DNA from: an uncultured Eubacteriales bacterium
Lineage (GTDB): Bacteria; Bacillota; Clostridia; Peptostreptococcales; Anaerovoracaceae
NCBI GenBank assembly: GCA_902778585.1
Contig: CACYYD010000008.1
Span: 1 to 64,000, forward strand
DNA: 64,000 nt
Direction: 5' to 3'
In this document: positions 6,972 to 15,029 of the stretch, in pieces
Position numbering within the stretch: position 1 is the first letter of the stretch
Layout of the letters: the number at the start of each line of letters is the position of its first letter
Notes under the pieces: generated by a model
The model's input: the letters and a program-made list of their open reading frames with translations, nothing else
What the model was told of the DNA's origin: nothing
Database searches by the model: none
Position numbers and translations under genes: made by a program

Positions 6972-7454
6972 ATGAATATGTATAGAGAGGTCAGAGATAG
7001 ACTTGGATTAACACGTGATCAGGCAAGCGAGTTGCTCGAGACCATTGAACCGGGAAAACTAGAACGCATTGAAAGTGAAAAACAGCTGCCAAGTCCTGAC
7101 GATGTTATGATAATGGCGGACAAATATAGTGAGCCGAATATTCGCAATTATTATTGTGCAAATCAGTGCCCGATGGGGCAGCACTATGTTCCAAGGATTA
7201 AATTTATCGACTTAGAGAAAACTGTTCTCAAGCTGGTCGCCTCTCTAAATGCAATGCATGATAAGCAGGATAAGCTGATTGAGATTGCAGAAGATGGAGC
7301 TATAACAGATGATGAGTTGCTCGATTTCATAAGTATACAGAAAAACCTGGAGAAGGTTTCGCTAGCTGTTGATGCTTTGGAATTGTGGACAGAAAAGATG
7401 ATGTCCAGCGGAATCATCGATATGGATAAATACAAAGAATTACTCAATAGGTAG
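6972..7454 (+). CDS. Helix-turn-helix protein of unknown function
   Basis: The product is 160 residues. The N-terminal 50 residues (MYREVRDRLGLTRDQASELL, then LERIESEKQLPSPDDVMIMA) resemble an XRE/Cro-type helix-turn-helix. The CxxxxC segment in NYYCANQCPMGQHYVP may bind a metal. The C-terminal half is helical. It begins the AT-rich accessory stretch and is followed by its own terminator. AAAGGAG upstream supports the start. Its targets are unknown. Confidence 0.65.
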   Translation: MNMYREVRDRLGLTRDQASELLETIEPGKLERIESEKQLPSPDDVMIMADKYSEPNIRNYYCANQCPMGQHYVPRIKFIDLEKTVLKLVASLNAMHDKQDKLIEIAEDGAITDDELLDFISIQKNLEKVSLAVDALELWTEKMMSSGIIDMDKYKELLNR

Positions 7455-7474
7455 ACTTGTAATCAATCATGAAG

Positions 7475-7505
7475 ACAGGGTGCTGAAAAATGCACCCTGT
7501 TTTTT
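7475..7505 (+). terminator. Intrinsic terminator
   Basis: ACAGGGTGC (7475-7483) pairs with GCACCCTGT (7492-7500) and runs into TTTTT. Confidence 0.9.
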
Positions 7506-7615
7506 AATACACAATGCTAAAAAACAGGGCGCTTTTTATCAAACGTTGGCGTGGTGAATCATGTACATCAGAAATACAATACAGACATAGAAAAGATAAG
7601 AAAAGGGAAGAAAAA

Positions 7616-7786
7616 ATGAACACAAAAATAAGGGTGCTGGAATCAAAACTGGTTGCTAAGATAAGCAGCAATCCGGATCTCGCAAAAGAGTTTGGTCTCG
7701 TAATGAGTATCGATAAAGAGAGTTCCGAAGATGAGAACCTTGACAATAGAATAAGCTTTCTAACATCTACAGAAGCATATGAATGA
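7616..7786 (+). CDS. Small 56-residue protein, function unknown
   Basis: The ATG at 7616 has a purine-rich AAGGGAAG upstream and encodes a polar 56-residue protein (SKLVAKISSNPDLAKEFGLV, then an acidic tail). A longer reading from 7514 lacks a ribosome-binding site. The NPDLAKEFGL segment suggests a small helical domain. A structured RNA region and the membrane-type genes of the island follow. No family is recognised. Confidence 0.55.
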   Translation: MNTKIRVLESKLVAKISSNPDLAKEFGLVMSIDKESSEDENLDNRISFLTSTEAYE

Positions 7787-7819
7787 TCGACTTCTGAAAA
7801 AAGCGTCTGATAGATTATA

Positions 7820-7925
7820 CTCACCCGGCTGGTGAGAGTAGGAGTGCTAATTGATCAGCTTTCACCACACCTCCTTTCTACTCCTTTCAGTCCCAGCGGT
7901 GTCGGGCCGGGTGAGATACGCTGGG
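7820..7925 (+). promoter_or_regulatory. Structured leader RNA with mutually exclusive stems
   Basis: Three pairings compete. CTCACC (7820-7825) pairs with GGTGAG (7831-7836). CTCACCCGGC (7820-7829) also pairs with GCCGGGTGAG (7906-7915). CCCAGCG (7892-7898) pairs with CGCTGGG (7919-7925) and encloses the second strand. The region lies 85 nt upstream of the 8010 gene and could act as a leader switch or a small RNA. It does not match a riboswitch class I recognise. Confidence 0.45.
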
Positions 7926-8009
7926 TCTTACTAAGAAGACTCAAACGATAACAATGTGGAAACGTAAAAGTGAGTTTTACATAAAGGAAACGAATGATGG
8001 AGGTATTAT

Positions 8010-8279
8010 ATGAACACAATCTTTTTAACAGTTCCAGTAACGGACAACGCCGGAGAGAACACTGAAGAAATGTGGAATAGGGATGAGTTTATGGAGAAGG
8101 TAAAAGCTGCTTTAAAGGATGAACGAGTAAGAACATCGTTGCGGTTAATATCGATTGTAGCGCCGCTTGCTGCGGGTCCAATGGGGGCGGCAACTGGAAG
8201 AATTCTCCCCTCAGTTGCAAAGGGACTAAAGTATGCACCCCACGCAATTAATTGCGTTATGGCATTCACAGAAGGGTAG
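8010..8279 (+). CDS. Small Gly/Ala-rich protein, function unknown
   Basis: The product is 89 residues. A charged N-terminal half (about 1-45) is followed by a hydrophobic Gly/Ala/Pro-rich half (ISIVAPLAAGPMGAATGRIL), probably membrane-interacting. A strong ribosome-binding site (GGAGG) precedes the ATG. It is the first gene of a four-gene AT-rich block (8010-10748) whose members share Gly/Ala-rich or single-helix hydrophobic segments. Confidence 0.6.
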   Translation: MNTIFLTVPVTDNAGENTEEMWNRDEFMEKVKAALKDERVRTSLRLISIVAPLAAGPMGAATGRILPSVAKGLKYAPHAINCVMAFTEG

Positions 8280-8345
8280 CAGCAGATGACGAAACAAAAA
8301 GGACTTAAATACATTAATACTACGAAACAAGATGGAGGTAATAAG

Positions 8346-8714
8346 ATGGATACGAATGAAATCAAAACAGTAGGAAGAGGTCCTGCGGTAATGGGAATAG
8401 ATGCAACTATTGAGGGATGGAAGTACTTTGTAGATGTGATCAAGGAAGGCTTTACATCTGTTGATAAAGCATATAATCCGGTCCAGGAAATGCTATCAAA
8501 GGAGCACGAAACATACCTAAAAATAGTAGAAGATAATGATTGCTCGGATGAACTTAGAAAAGATGCTGCAAGGAATGCAAGAGAGTCAAGCGCTGCAGCA
8601 CAGACGGTAGCTTCAAATCGCATGGCAGATGTTCTGAAAATCGTTGGAGCCTTTGCTACTGTGACTGCGGCTGCACTTGGGGGAACACAGTATATCAAAT
8701 ATGTTAATAGGTAA
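8346..8714 (+). CDS. Protein with C-terminal membrane helix, function unknown
   Basis: The product is 122 residues. The N-terminal 90 residues are helical and polar, with many charged residues (NPVQEMLSKEHETYLKIVED). A C-terminal hydrophobic helix (VLKIVGAFATVTAAALGG) ends YIKYVNR, suggesting a tail anchor. I chose the ATG at 8346 because GATGGAGGTAA lies just upstream; the frame extends to an ATG at 8286 without one. It lies 66 bp after the previous gene. Confidence 0.6.
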   Translation: MDTNEIKTVGRGPAVMGIDATIEGWKYFVDVIKEGFTSVDKAYNPVQEMLSKEHETYLKIVEDNDCSDELRKDAARNARESSAAAQTVASNRMADVLKIVGAFATVTAAALGGTQYIKYVNR

Positions 8715-8731
8715 AAGTAGCGTATAGTTGT

Positions 8732-8755
8732 AAATGGCCACAATGCGTGGCCATT
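8732..8755 (+). terminator. Weak hairpin after the 8346 gene
   Basis: AATGGCCA (8732-8739) pairs with TGGCCATT (8748-8755). The following ATTATTGCT is a poor T-tract, so termination would be partial. Confidence 0.4.
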
Positions 8756-8850
8756 ATTGCTATATAAGTATAATCAAGTAAAATATGAAGTAGAAAACTC
8801 TTGCTAGTTGCTAATATTTAGCCAACTTCATTAAGGAAAGGAAAAGCACG

Positions 8851-9825
8851 ATGGCGAATAAGCTTGATGTAAAAAAGATTGCAGGTAGCGCAAAAGACTT
8901 TGCTAAGAAGGGAATCGACAAGGTCGATGTCGATGCTATCAGAGGAAAGGCTGTGGAAATCAAAGACTCTGTTGAAGATAAAAAAGACGAACTCCAATTC
9001 AAACTTAAGGAACTCGACATACAGCTCGAGGAATCCATCAATGCTTACAATGAAGAATATGCCAGAATGAATGATGAAGGGCTTAATCTGTACATACAAA
9101 GGACGCGTGCTGTCGATGCTATAGACAATGTAACGGAACTGGTAAGTAGCATCGCAAACAGCCCTAAGTCGTTCGATAGTGACTTTGAAGAAATCAACAA
9201 GAACAAGCTCGCATTCAAGGGGGCTGAGGACTTCGCAGAAAAAGAACTACAGGACGCCCGTGTAGCTGCCGGTGGTGCAGGCGCTGGCATTGCAGCTGGC
9301 GCAGCAGTCATGAGTGCTGCACCAACTGCGGCAATGTGGATCGCAACCACATTTGGTACCGCATCAACCGGAACGGCTATATCCACACTGTCGGGAGCAG
9401 CTGCAACCAATGCTGCCCTAGCATGGCTCGGTGGTGGAGCATTGACTGCAGGTGGTGGAGGAGTAGCAGCAGGGAATGCACTCCTTGCGCTTGCAGGTCC
9501 TGTCGGGATGGGCATTGCAGGAGTAAGCCTGCTTGCTTCTATTGCACTCTTCTCTCGTAAGAGAGTTCTCAATAATAAAGAGAAAAACAAAGAAATAGAG
9601 TCCATCAAGGAGAACACGGCAGCTCTTAAAGAAGTTACAGAGACTATACATACGATTAATGCCGAGACGATCACGCTTAGGGAAGAACTAATGAAACAGT
9701 TCTCGGATAACATGGAACTGTTTGGTGCAGACTACAAGTCTCTCGATGATGCAGCCAAGATTCGACTTGGCGCAATGGTGAATAACACAAAATCTCTGTC
9801 AGCTTTGTTTGCTAAGACTGTATAA
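8851..9825 (+). CDS. Protein with Gly/Ala-rich membrane core and flanking coiled coils
   Basis: The product is 324 residues. Charged helical arms (about 10-135 and 235-324) flank a 95-residue Gly/Ala-rich hydrophobic core (about 140-235) with glycine-zipper character (AGGAGAGIAAGAAVMSAAP, GGGALTAGGGGVAAGNALL). Such cores occur in pore-forming or membrane-inserting proteins of bacterial conflict modules, but I cannot assign a named family. GGAAAGG precedes the start. It is followed at 11 bp by the next gene, indicating a two-gene module. Confidence 0.65.
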   Translation: MANKLDVKKIAGSAKDFAKKGIDKVDVDAIRGKAVEIKDSVEDKKDELQFKLKELDIQLEESINAYNEEYARMNDEGLNLYIQRTRAVDAIDNVTELVSSIANSPKSFDSDFEEINKNKLAFKGAEDFAEKELQDARVAAGGAGAGIAAGAAVMSAAPTAAMWIATTFGTASTGTAISTLSGAAATNAALAWLGGGALTAGGGGVAAGNALLALAGPVGMGIAGVSLLASIALFSRKRVLNNKEKNKEIESIKENTAALKEVTETIHTINAETITLREELMKQFSDNMELFGADYKSLDDAAKIRLGAMVNNTKSLSALFAKTV

Positions 9826-9836
9826 AGGTGTCAGCT

Positions 9837-10748
9837 ATGGAACGTGAAAACAATGCTCAATTTAATTTGCGCGAGATCCTTCGGCAGTGCAGATCCACAT
9901 TGGATGATCTAAACGAAAACTCGCTGGTAGCTAAGCTGCGAGAACAGAACAATATCTTTGATAATGCCCTCCGACTCATCGAGAAGTATCTGCCTGTAGC
10001 TGAAAATGCATTGGATCAGGATAGAAAAGAACTAGGTACCAAGGCCGCAACGATATTTTTGATTAATCTATGGTCAAAACTTAGTCAGGGAGGAACGGTC
10101 GCCGAACTGACTAAAGATGATTGGCGGGATGTTATGGGAGGAGCTGCAGAAAATGCGGTTTCAATAGACCCTCAAGAATACTCTCTAATGGTGTTTGATT
10201 TATACAAGCGGTCAATAAAAGTCGCAATTACACCTATGAGCGAGAATGCGTCAGAATCTGTGATAAACAGGTTGGATGAGATCGTATCGCTAATGGAAGG
10301 GTATGATGAGGCTCTTAGATCGGGAGAGATGTCTGAAGTCGCATTTATAGAAGAAAACATGTGGCTTAGTCTTGAGGCGATATTCCTGGTAATGACAGAT
10401 CGAATGAGCCATATGCTGCTTTCAGATAAACGCAGGGAGCTGGCCGAAGCTGTCAGCGCGTTGGTGTTCCAGAAGATAAGAAATCAGCATTACGATGAGG
10501 AACTTGCAGCAATAAATGAATGCCTGGAATACCAGAGCAAGCTGGATCAAAGATTAACAGAGCGGGTCAACGCTTATATAGATGCGTTAAGGGACGAGTT
10601 GGATGCATTTGATGCGATGGTGGAGAAGGCGTTCGATACTAGTGACTTTAAGGCCGCATTCAAAGGCTCCGTTGAATTAGCAGAGTCATTAGGAGCAGAT
10701 GGAATCCTTCAGACGCAGGATGAAGTAGATGACTATTTTCTTTCATAG
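9837..10748 (+). CDS. Helical partner protein, function unknown
   Basis: The product is 303 residues, mostly alpha-helical and acidic, with no transmembrane segment or recognised motif. Long amphipathic helices (RLIEKYLPVAENALDQDRKE; CLEYQSKLDQRLTERVNAYI) suggest protein-protein contacts. I chose ATG 9837, with AAAGG at 9824-9828 as its ribosome-binding site; GTG 9828 is possible. Its tight coupling to the glycine-zipper protein suggests an immunity, chaperone or regulatory partner. A strong terminator follows. Confidence 0.65.
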   Translation: MERENNAQFNLREILRQCRSTLDDLNENSLVAKLREQNNIFDNALRLIEKYLPVAENALDQDRKELGTKAATIFLINLWSKLSQGGTVAELTKDDWRDVMGGAAENAVSIDPQEYSLMVFDLYKRSIKVAITPMSENASESVINRLDEIVSLMEGYDEALRSGEMSEVAFIEENMWLSLEAIFLVMTDRMSHMLLSDKRRELAEAVSALVFQKIRNQHYDEELAAINECLEYQSKLDQRLTERVNAYIDALRDELDAFDAMVEKAFDTSDFKAAFKGSVELAESLGADGILQTQDEVDDYFLS

Positions 10749-10778
10749 AGATCCCCATATAAGAGCGATTATCTTACA

Positions 10779-10821
10779 AAAACAGCAGACTGGTTATATA
10801 AAACCGCTCTGCTGTTTTCTT
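10779..10821 (+). terminator. Intrinsic terminator closing the AT-rich block
   Basis: AAAACAGCAGA (10779-10789) pairs with TCTGCTGTTTT (10808-10818), an 11-bp stem with a T-rich 3' side. Confidence 0.75.
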
Positions 10822-10858
10822 ATAGTGACAGCAGTAACAATACAAAGGATAGCTTTTC

Positions 10859-11665
10859 GTGAAAAAGTGGATCGTCAGAATCATCATTATTTTGCTTGAC
10901 GTATTGCTGCTGCTCTGGCTGGCGCTTAAGATATATATATCGATAGAGGAAAGGAAGCGTGCGGATATGCTCGGCAATGCAGATAAATATAACGCAGACC
11001 AGCTGACAAAACATAGCGGATCACCGCTCGAAGGGAAGACGATCATATTCCTTGGCAGCAGTGTGACATACGGTGCCGCGGCAGAAGGCCAATCCTTTGT
11101 AGAGCTTTTCGAGACGGTGGATGGCGTCAACGCAATCAAGGAAGCCGTGAGCGGAACAACGCTGGTTGATAGGTATTCTGCCTTGGCAGATGTTGCTTTT
11201 GGGAATGGCGACAGCTACATAAAGCGCCTTAAACAGTTAGATACAAAAACTGAGGTGGATTGTGTGGTCATTCAGTTATCTACCAACGATGCTACGCTGA
11301 AACTCCCGCTAGGTGAGATAAGCGGCAGTACAGATATTGCAGACTTTGATACACAGACTGTCACAGGCGCGATAGAGTGGATCATACGCTATAGCCGTGG
11401 CACCTGGAACTGTCCGGTAGTCTTCTACACGGGGTCGCACTACGACTGTGCTGAGTACGCGGCCATGGTGGACCGCCTGATGGAACTGAAAGAGAAGTGG
11501 GATATCGGAGTCATCGACCTGTATACCGACGATGCGTTCAACGATATCGACGAAGAATCATACGCTCTGTACATGGCTGATCCGATCCACCCGACAAAAG
11601 CAGGCTATGCCGAATGGTGGTTCCCTAAAATGGAAGAGGACCTGATTCGGATCCTGGCGAACTAG
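10859..11665 (+). CDS. Membrane-anchored SGNH/GDSL hydrolase
   Basis: The product is 268 residues from a GTG start. One N-terminal helix (about 3-24) anchors the protein outside the cell. The SGNH blocks are visible: block I FLGSSVTYGA with the nucleophile Ser, block III LSTND, and block V DPIHPTKAGY with the Asp-His dyad. Members deacylate lipids, glycans or peptidoglycan; the substrate is unknown. The start follows AAAGGA by 11 nt. It stands between terminators as a single gene. Confidence 0.8.
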   Translation: MKKWIVRIIIILLDVLLLLWLALKIYISIEERKRADMLGNADKYNADQLTKHSGSPLEGKTIIFLGSSVTYGAAAEGQSFVELFETVDGVNAIKEAVSGTTLVDRYSALADVAFGNGDSYIKRLKQLDTKTEVDCVVIQLSTNDATLKLPLGEISGSTDIADFDTQTVTGAIEWIIRYSRGTWNCPVVFYTGSHYDCAEYAAMVDRLMELKEKWDIGVIDLYTDDAFNDIDEESYALYMADPIHPTKAGYAEWWFPKMEEDLIRILAN

Positions 11666-11723
11666 ATCCCAAGTACCAAAAAACTCCCGACATTTGCATA
11701 TAATAAAAGTGGGAGGAAAACAC

Positions 11724-12017
11724 ATGAAGTGGATTCTTGGAGCAATATTAATAATACTTGCCATTGGTTTCCTGGGCATGCTGCTGCCGGCGATCATAGG
11801 CATTGCAGCCGGGTTCGCACTGATCAGATCAGGCAGTATCATAGGCGGACTGATAGCCATAATCGCAGGCATTGGAATCAATGCGGCAATGCTCTATGGC
11901 GGCTATGCCGAAGGAAGCTCCGGCGGAGGCTATAGTCATACCGATGATGAATGTCCATATTGCGGCAGCGGAGATACTGACGGAAACCACTGTTATACAT
12001 GTGACGACGATTTCTGA
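11724..12017 (+). CDS. Small membrane protein with C-terminal zinc ribbon
   Basis: The product is 97 residues from ATG 11724, which has a perfect GGGAGGAAAA in front. Two hydrophobic helices (about 3-28 and 33-57) are followed by a Gly-rich linker and a four-Cys cluster (CPYCGSG...HCYTC), a short zinc ribbon facing the cytoplasm or exterior. Function unknown. The SAM riboswitch begins about 10 bp after the stop. Confidence 0.7.
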   Translation: MKWILGAILIILAIGFLGMLLPAIIGIAAGFALIRSGSIIGGLIAIIAGIGINAAMLYGGYAEGSSGGGYSHTDDECPYCGSGDTDGNHCYTCDDDF

Positions 12018-12026
12018 TAAAATCAA

Positions 12027-12159
12027 TACACCATAAAGAGTGCACGAGGGACAAGCCCTGTGACTGCACAGCAACCTACCGGAAGGCAAGGTGCTAAAGC
12101 TTGAACGATGGAGCCATATGTTACCAATGACAGGTCCCATCGTTACGATGGGACTTTTT
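12027..12159 (+). promoter_or_regulatory. SAM-I (S-box) riboswitch with terminator
   Basis: The conserved S-box core is present in order: AAGAGTGCACGAGGGA with the kink-turn GAGGGA, AGCCC-TGTGA, GCAACC (12071-12076), and AAGGTGCTAA (12088-12097). P1 can form from CCAT (12031-12034) and ATGG (12108-12111). P3 is ACCTACC/GGCAAGGT. The expression platform is a terminator, GTCCCATCG (12134-12142) with CGATGGGAC (12146-12154) and TTTTT. AACGATGG (12104-12111), the 3' strand of P1, can instead pair with CCATCGTT (12137-12144) as an antiterminator. SAM binding should therefore switch the downstream gene off. Confidence 0.87.
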
Positions 12160-12209
12160 CGATGAGCTCCTTATGGTTCGTTGCGGTAATGAAGAAAGGA
12201 GAGTATCGA

Positions 12210-12596
12210 ATGAGTAATGATGTATGGCATGTTGCCCTGGAACCGGGCACAACAAAAATGCAGGATGTAATTCTTGCAAGGATCGATGTAAATGATATTC
12301 AGACTATAAGCTATCTGCTATCCGCGAAGCGTCCGAAATTCAAGCTGCTCGAAACAGCGCAGGGTGGATTTCTGCTTATGTACGGCGGTGAATATAAAAG
12401 ACCTTTTCCGAGCATTATGATATGGCGTGTGGCGGAACGCGACGGTGAGAACATCATTAAGGATATGCGTCCTGAGGATGCATGGATAGTGGAACACGTG
12501 TGGAGAGAATGGCTGATGCCTGAGGCAACGGATGCTGAGTATGTTCCACCAAAGGGCTTTCTTTTGGTTGTCCGAAAACAATCAACTCAAGTATGA
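12210..12596 (+). CDS. SAM-riboswitch-controlled protein, function unknown
   Basis: The product is 128 residues and starts at ATG 12210 behind AAAGGAGAG. It is soluble, mixed alpha/beta, with a Trp-rich C-terminal half (MIWRVAERDGENI, WIVEHVWREWLMP) and no signal peptide, Cys cluster or known motif. It is the only gene between the SAM-I riboswitch terminator and the next terminator, so it should be expressed when S-adenosylmethionine is low. That ties it to methionine, SAM or sulphur metabolism by regulation only. Confidence 0.7.
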   Translation: MSNDVWHVALEPGTTKMQDVILARIDVNDIQTISYLLSAKRPKFKLLETAQGGFLLMYGGEYKRPFPSIMIWRVAERDGENIIKDMRPEDAWIVEHVWREWLMPEATDAEYVPPKGFLLVVRKQSTQV

Positions 12597-12606
12597 CTTG
12601 AGTTTT
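12585..12606 (+). terminator. Intrinsic terminator overlapping the stop codon
   Basis: ACTCAAG (12585-12591) pairs with CTTGAGT (12597-12603), then TTT. The TGA stop (12594-12596) lies in the loop. It makes the riboswitch gene monocistronic. Confidence 0.65.
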
Positions 12607-12689
12607 GCATTGTAAGTTCAACTGCTGCTCGCTACAATAATGATGTAAGTCCTCCTACAATAATCTTGTAAGGAGAAGGGAGGAAACAG

Positions 12690-13538
12690 ATGAGTATAGG
12701 GACAAACATAAGATATCTGAGAGAAAACATGAAAGACGGCACAAAGCTGACTCAGGAGCAGCTCGCCGAGAAGATCGGTGTGACATTCCAGGCGGTCTCG
12801 TCCTGGGAACGCGATGAATACAAGCCGGATATAGCGAATGTTCTCAACCTGATGAAGGCCTTGGATGCTTCTGCAGACGCTATCCTGGACGACAGAAAGT
12901 GGGACTTCGAGACAAAGAAAGAGATCTATGACTGGGAGCACATGAAGAGCTATGTCAAGACCACAGCAAAGAACAATGGCATGCGCAACACGCTCGAAGC
13001 GGTCGACTTTGCGGTCGAGGCGCACAAAGGCCAGCCGAGAAAGAACAGTCCGGAGACACCGTACATCTATCATCCGCTGAACATGGCGTGTCACGCACTG
13101 GCTATGGGGATAAAGGACGATGCGATCATCGCGGGCATACTCCTTCACGATGTGGTCGAAGACTGCAAGAAAGCAGATGAAAGTAAATACACACCTGAAG
13201 ATCTGCCGGTAGACGATGAAGCAAGAGAGATCGTCAGACTCATGACGCACGAAAAGACGAACGATGAGAATCGAGATGAGGTGATGGATGCGTATTACGC
13301 AGCACTTGCCGAAAACCCAAAAGCGGCACTTGTGAAGTGTATTGACCGCTGCAACAATATGACCACAATGTCTTGGGGGCTTAGCCGTGAGCGCATATAC
13401 CGCTACATAATCGAGACAGAGAGATACTATCCGGCGCTTCTGAAAGCCATCAAGGAGACACCGGAATACAACAACGCGGCGTGGCTTCTCAAGTACCAGA
13501 TAGAGAGCATGCTGGATATTTACAAAAGGCTGATGTAA
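12690..13538 (+). CDS. HTH-HD fusion, putative (p)ppGpp-type hydrolase
   Basis: The product is 282 residues. Residues 1-65 form an XRE helix-turn-helix (LTQEQLAEKIGVTFQAVSSW, ER). Residues about 95-282 form an HD domain of the SpoT/MESH1 type: HPLNMACHALAMG, then GILLHDVVEDC with the HD and ED metal and catalytic motifs, and later KCIDRCNN. No synthetase domain is present. This suggests hydrolysis of (p)ppGpp or another nucleotide by a DNA-binding protein. GGGAGGAAACAG precedes the start. It overlaps the next gene by TAATG, so the two are translationally coupled. Confidence 0.8.
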   Translation: MSIGTNIRYLRENMKDGTKLTQEQLAEKIGVTFQAVSSWERDEYKPDIANVLNLMKALDASADAILDDRKWDFETKKEIYDWEHMKSYVKTTAKNNGMRNTLEAVDFAVEAHKGQPRKNSPETPYIYHPLNMACHALAMGIKDDAIIAGILLHDVVEDCKKADESKYTPEDLPVDDEAREIVRLMTHEKTNDENRDEVMDAYYAALAENPKAALVKCIDRCNNMTTMSWGLSRERIYRYIIETERYYPALLKAIKETPEYNNAAWLLKYQIESMLDIYKRLM

Positions 13539-14380
13539 TGAAGATACATATACTCAACTGCGGATACATCAATATTCATAAGGATCTGCTTTACAACGGC
13601 GGCAATATGGCGGGAGACATGCGTAAAGCGGTGATGGCACCCGCCTCTGCGCGGGTCACTCTGCCGGTCTATGCTTATCTCATAGAGCATCCGGCGGGAC
13701 TGTTTTTGGTAGACACAGGCTGGAGCAGGTCTATCAGCCCGGAGGGAGTATATGACTTGGCAAGCGCAAACAAGGAGCTGCCGAGGCATCTGGCGGCAAT
13801 GTACAGGCCGTACGTTCTGAAAGGACAGACCGTAGACGAGCAGCTAGCCGCGATGGGTATAAGCCCGGCTGACCTGAGCGCTGTTCTGATCACTCACCTC
13901 GATCCCGACCATGTCTCGGGTCTTAGGTCTGTAAGGCAGGCGAAGAGAGTCATCATTCCGGAGGACGAGGCATATTGGTCGGTCCGCACCAAGTACCGCA
14001 TACGTCAGCCAAGAGACCTGTGGGATATAGAAGAGAAGGAGAGGGTGTTCTACAGAGGACATCTCCTAGGACCGATGCACAAGGCCTTCGATGTTATAGG
14101 AGACGGCAGCATCATGATGGTGAATATCCCGGGTCATACGGATGGTATGGCAGGAGTGCTTGTAAGGAGCGGCGGCAAGTTTGTGCTGTTGGCATCGGAC
14201 GCGGCAATCTCAGCCCGGAGCTGGGAGAAGATGGAGCCGCCGGGATACGCAGCCGACCACAAACTTCAATACAAGACACTACGCTGGATAGCTGAGATGG
14301 CAAAACATCCCGGATGTGCAGGGATATTCTGCAGCCATAACCCGGACATACAGCTAGATCGAATGACAGTGACCATCTGA
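13538..14380 (+). CDS. MBL-fold metallo-hydrolase (lactonase-like)
   Basis: The product is 280 residues from ATG 13538, which overlaps the stop of the HD gene. The metallo-beta-lactamase blocks are present: VDTGW, ITHLDPDHVSG (metal-binding motif, here HxDxDH rather than HxHxDH), VNIPGHTDGMAG, and LLASDAA. The overall layout resembles AiiA-type N-acyl-homoserine lactonases and related lactonases. The Asp in the second metal position should change metal affinity. The substrate is unknown. Confidence 0.8.
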   Translation: MKIHILNCGYINIHKDLLYNGGNMAGDMRKAVMAPASARVTLPVYAYLIEHPAGLFLVDTGWSRSISPEGVYDLASANKELPRHLAAMYRPYVLKGQTVDEQLAAMGISPADLSAVLITHLDPDHVSGLRSVRQAKRVIIPEDEAYWSVRTKYRIRQPRDLWDIEEKERVFYRGHLLGPMHKAFDVIGDGSIMMVNIPGHTDGMAGVLVRSGGKFVLLASDAAISARSWEKMEPPGYAADHKLQYKTLRWIAEMAKHPGCAGIFCSHNPDIQLDRMTVTI

Positions 14381-14387
14381 GGGAACA

Positions 14388-15029
14388 ATGATACAGGAGG
14401 ATCAATCGGTGACGATCGACAAATCAATGGATAGTTTCAAGTGGCAGCGTGAGCCTGCAGAATATAAGATCGACGGCGACAAGATCGAGATAACCACAGA
14501 ACCGCATACCGATCTGTGGCAGAGGACGTATTATCATTTCCGCAATGACAACGCTCCGGTGCTGCAGATGGAGACCGATGAGAAGTACTTCTCGTTTATA
14601 GTGAAAACAGATTTTTCAGACAGCCATCACCGCTTTGACCAATGCGGTATAGTCATGTATCTGGACAGCGAGAACTGGCTGAAAGGGTCCGTCGAATATG
14701 AAAACGAGACATTCCAGCATCTCGGATCCGTTGTGACAAACAATGGCTACTCTGACTGGGCGACCACGGAGATACCGGCAGACGTAAAGGTGATGTGGTA
14801 CAGGCTGAGCAGAAGAGAAGACGATTACTGCATCGAGTGCTCGCGCGATGACGTGCATTTTTCGCAGATGCGCGTTTGCCACATGTGGAAAGGCGGCGGA
14901 AAGATCCGCCTTGGCATATACGCCTGCAGCCCGGAGGACTCATCATTCAAAGCAGTATTTACCGACATGCAGATCACGGAGTGTGCATGGAAAGCACATG
15001 ACGGACAACAGCCGGATGGGGATAGTTGA
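14388..15029 (+). CDS. DUF1349 (concanavalin-like) domain protein
   Basis: The product is 213 residues and spans one DUF1349 beta-sandwich. Typical strands include FSFIVKTDFSDSHHRFDQCG, then IVMYLDSENWLKGSVEY and the C-terminal KIRLGIYACSPEDSSFKAVF. The family occurs alone or in glycan-related proteins; its biochemical role is not established. There is no signal peptide, so it acts in the cytoplasm. It starts 7 bp after the MBL gene and is probably in the same operon. Confidence 0.8.
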   Translation: MIQEDQSVTIDKSMDSFKWQREPAEYKIDGDKIEITTEPHTDLWQRTYYHFRNDNAPVLQMETDEKYFSFIVKTDFSDSHHRFDQCGIVMYLDSENWLKGSVEYENETFQHLGSVVTNNGYSDWATTEIPADVKVMWYRLSRREDDYCIECSRDDVHFSQMRVCHMWKGGGKIRLGIYACSPEDSSFKAVFTDMQITECAWKAHDGQQPDGDS

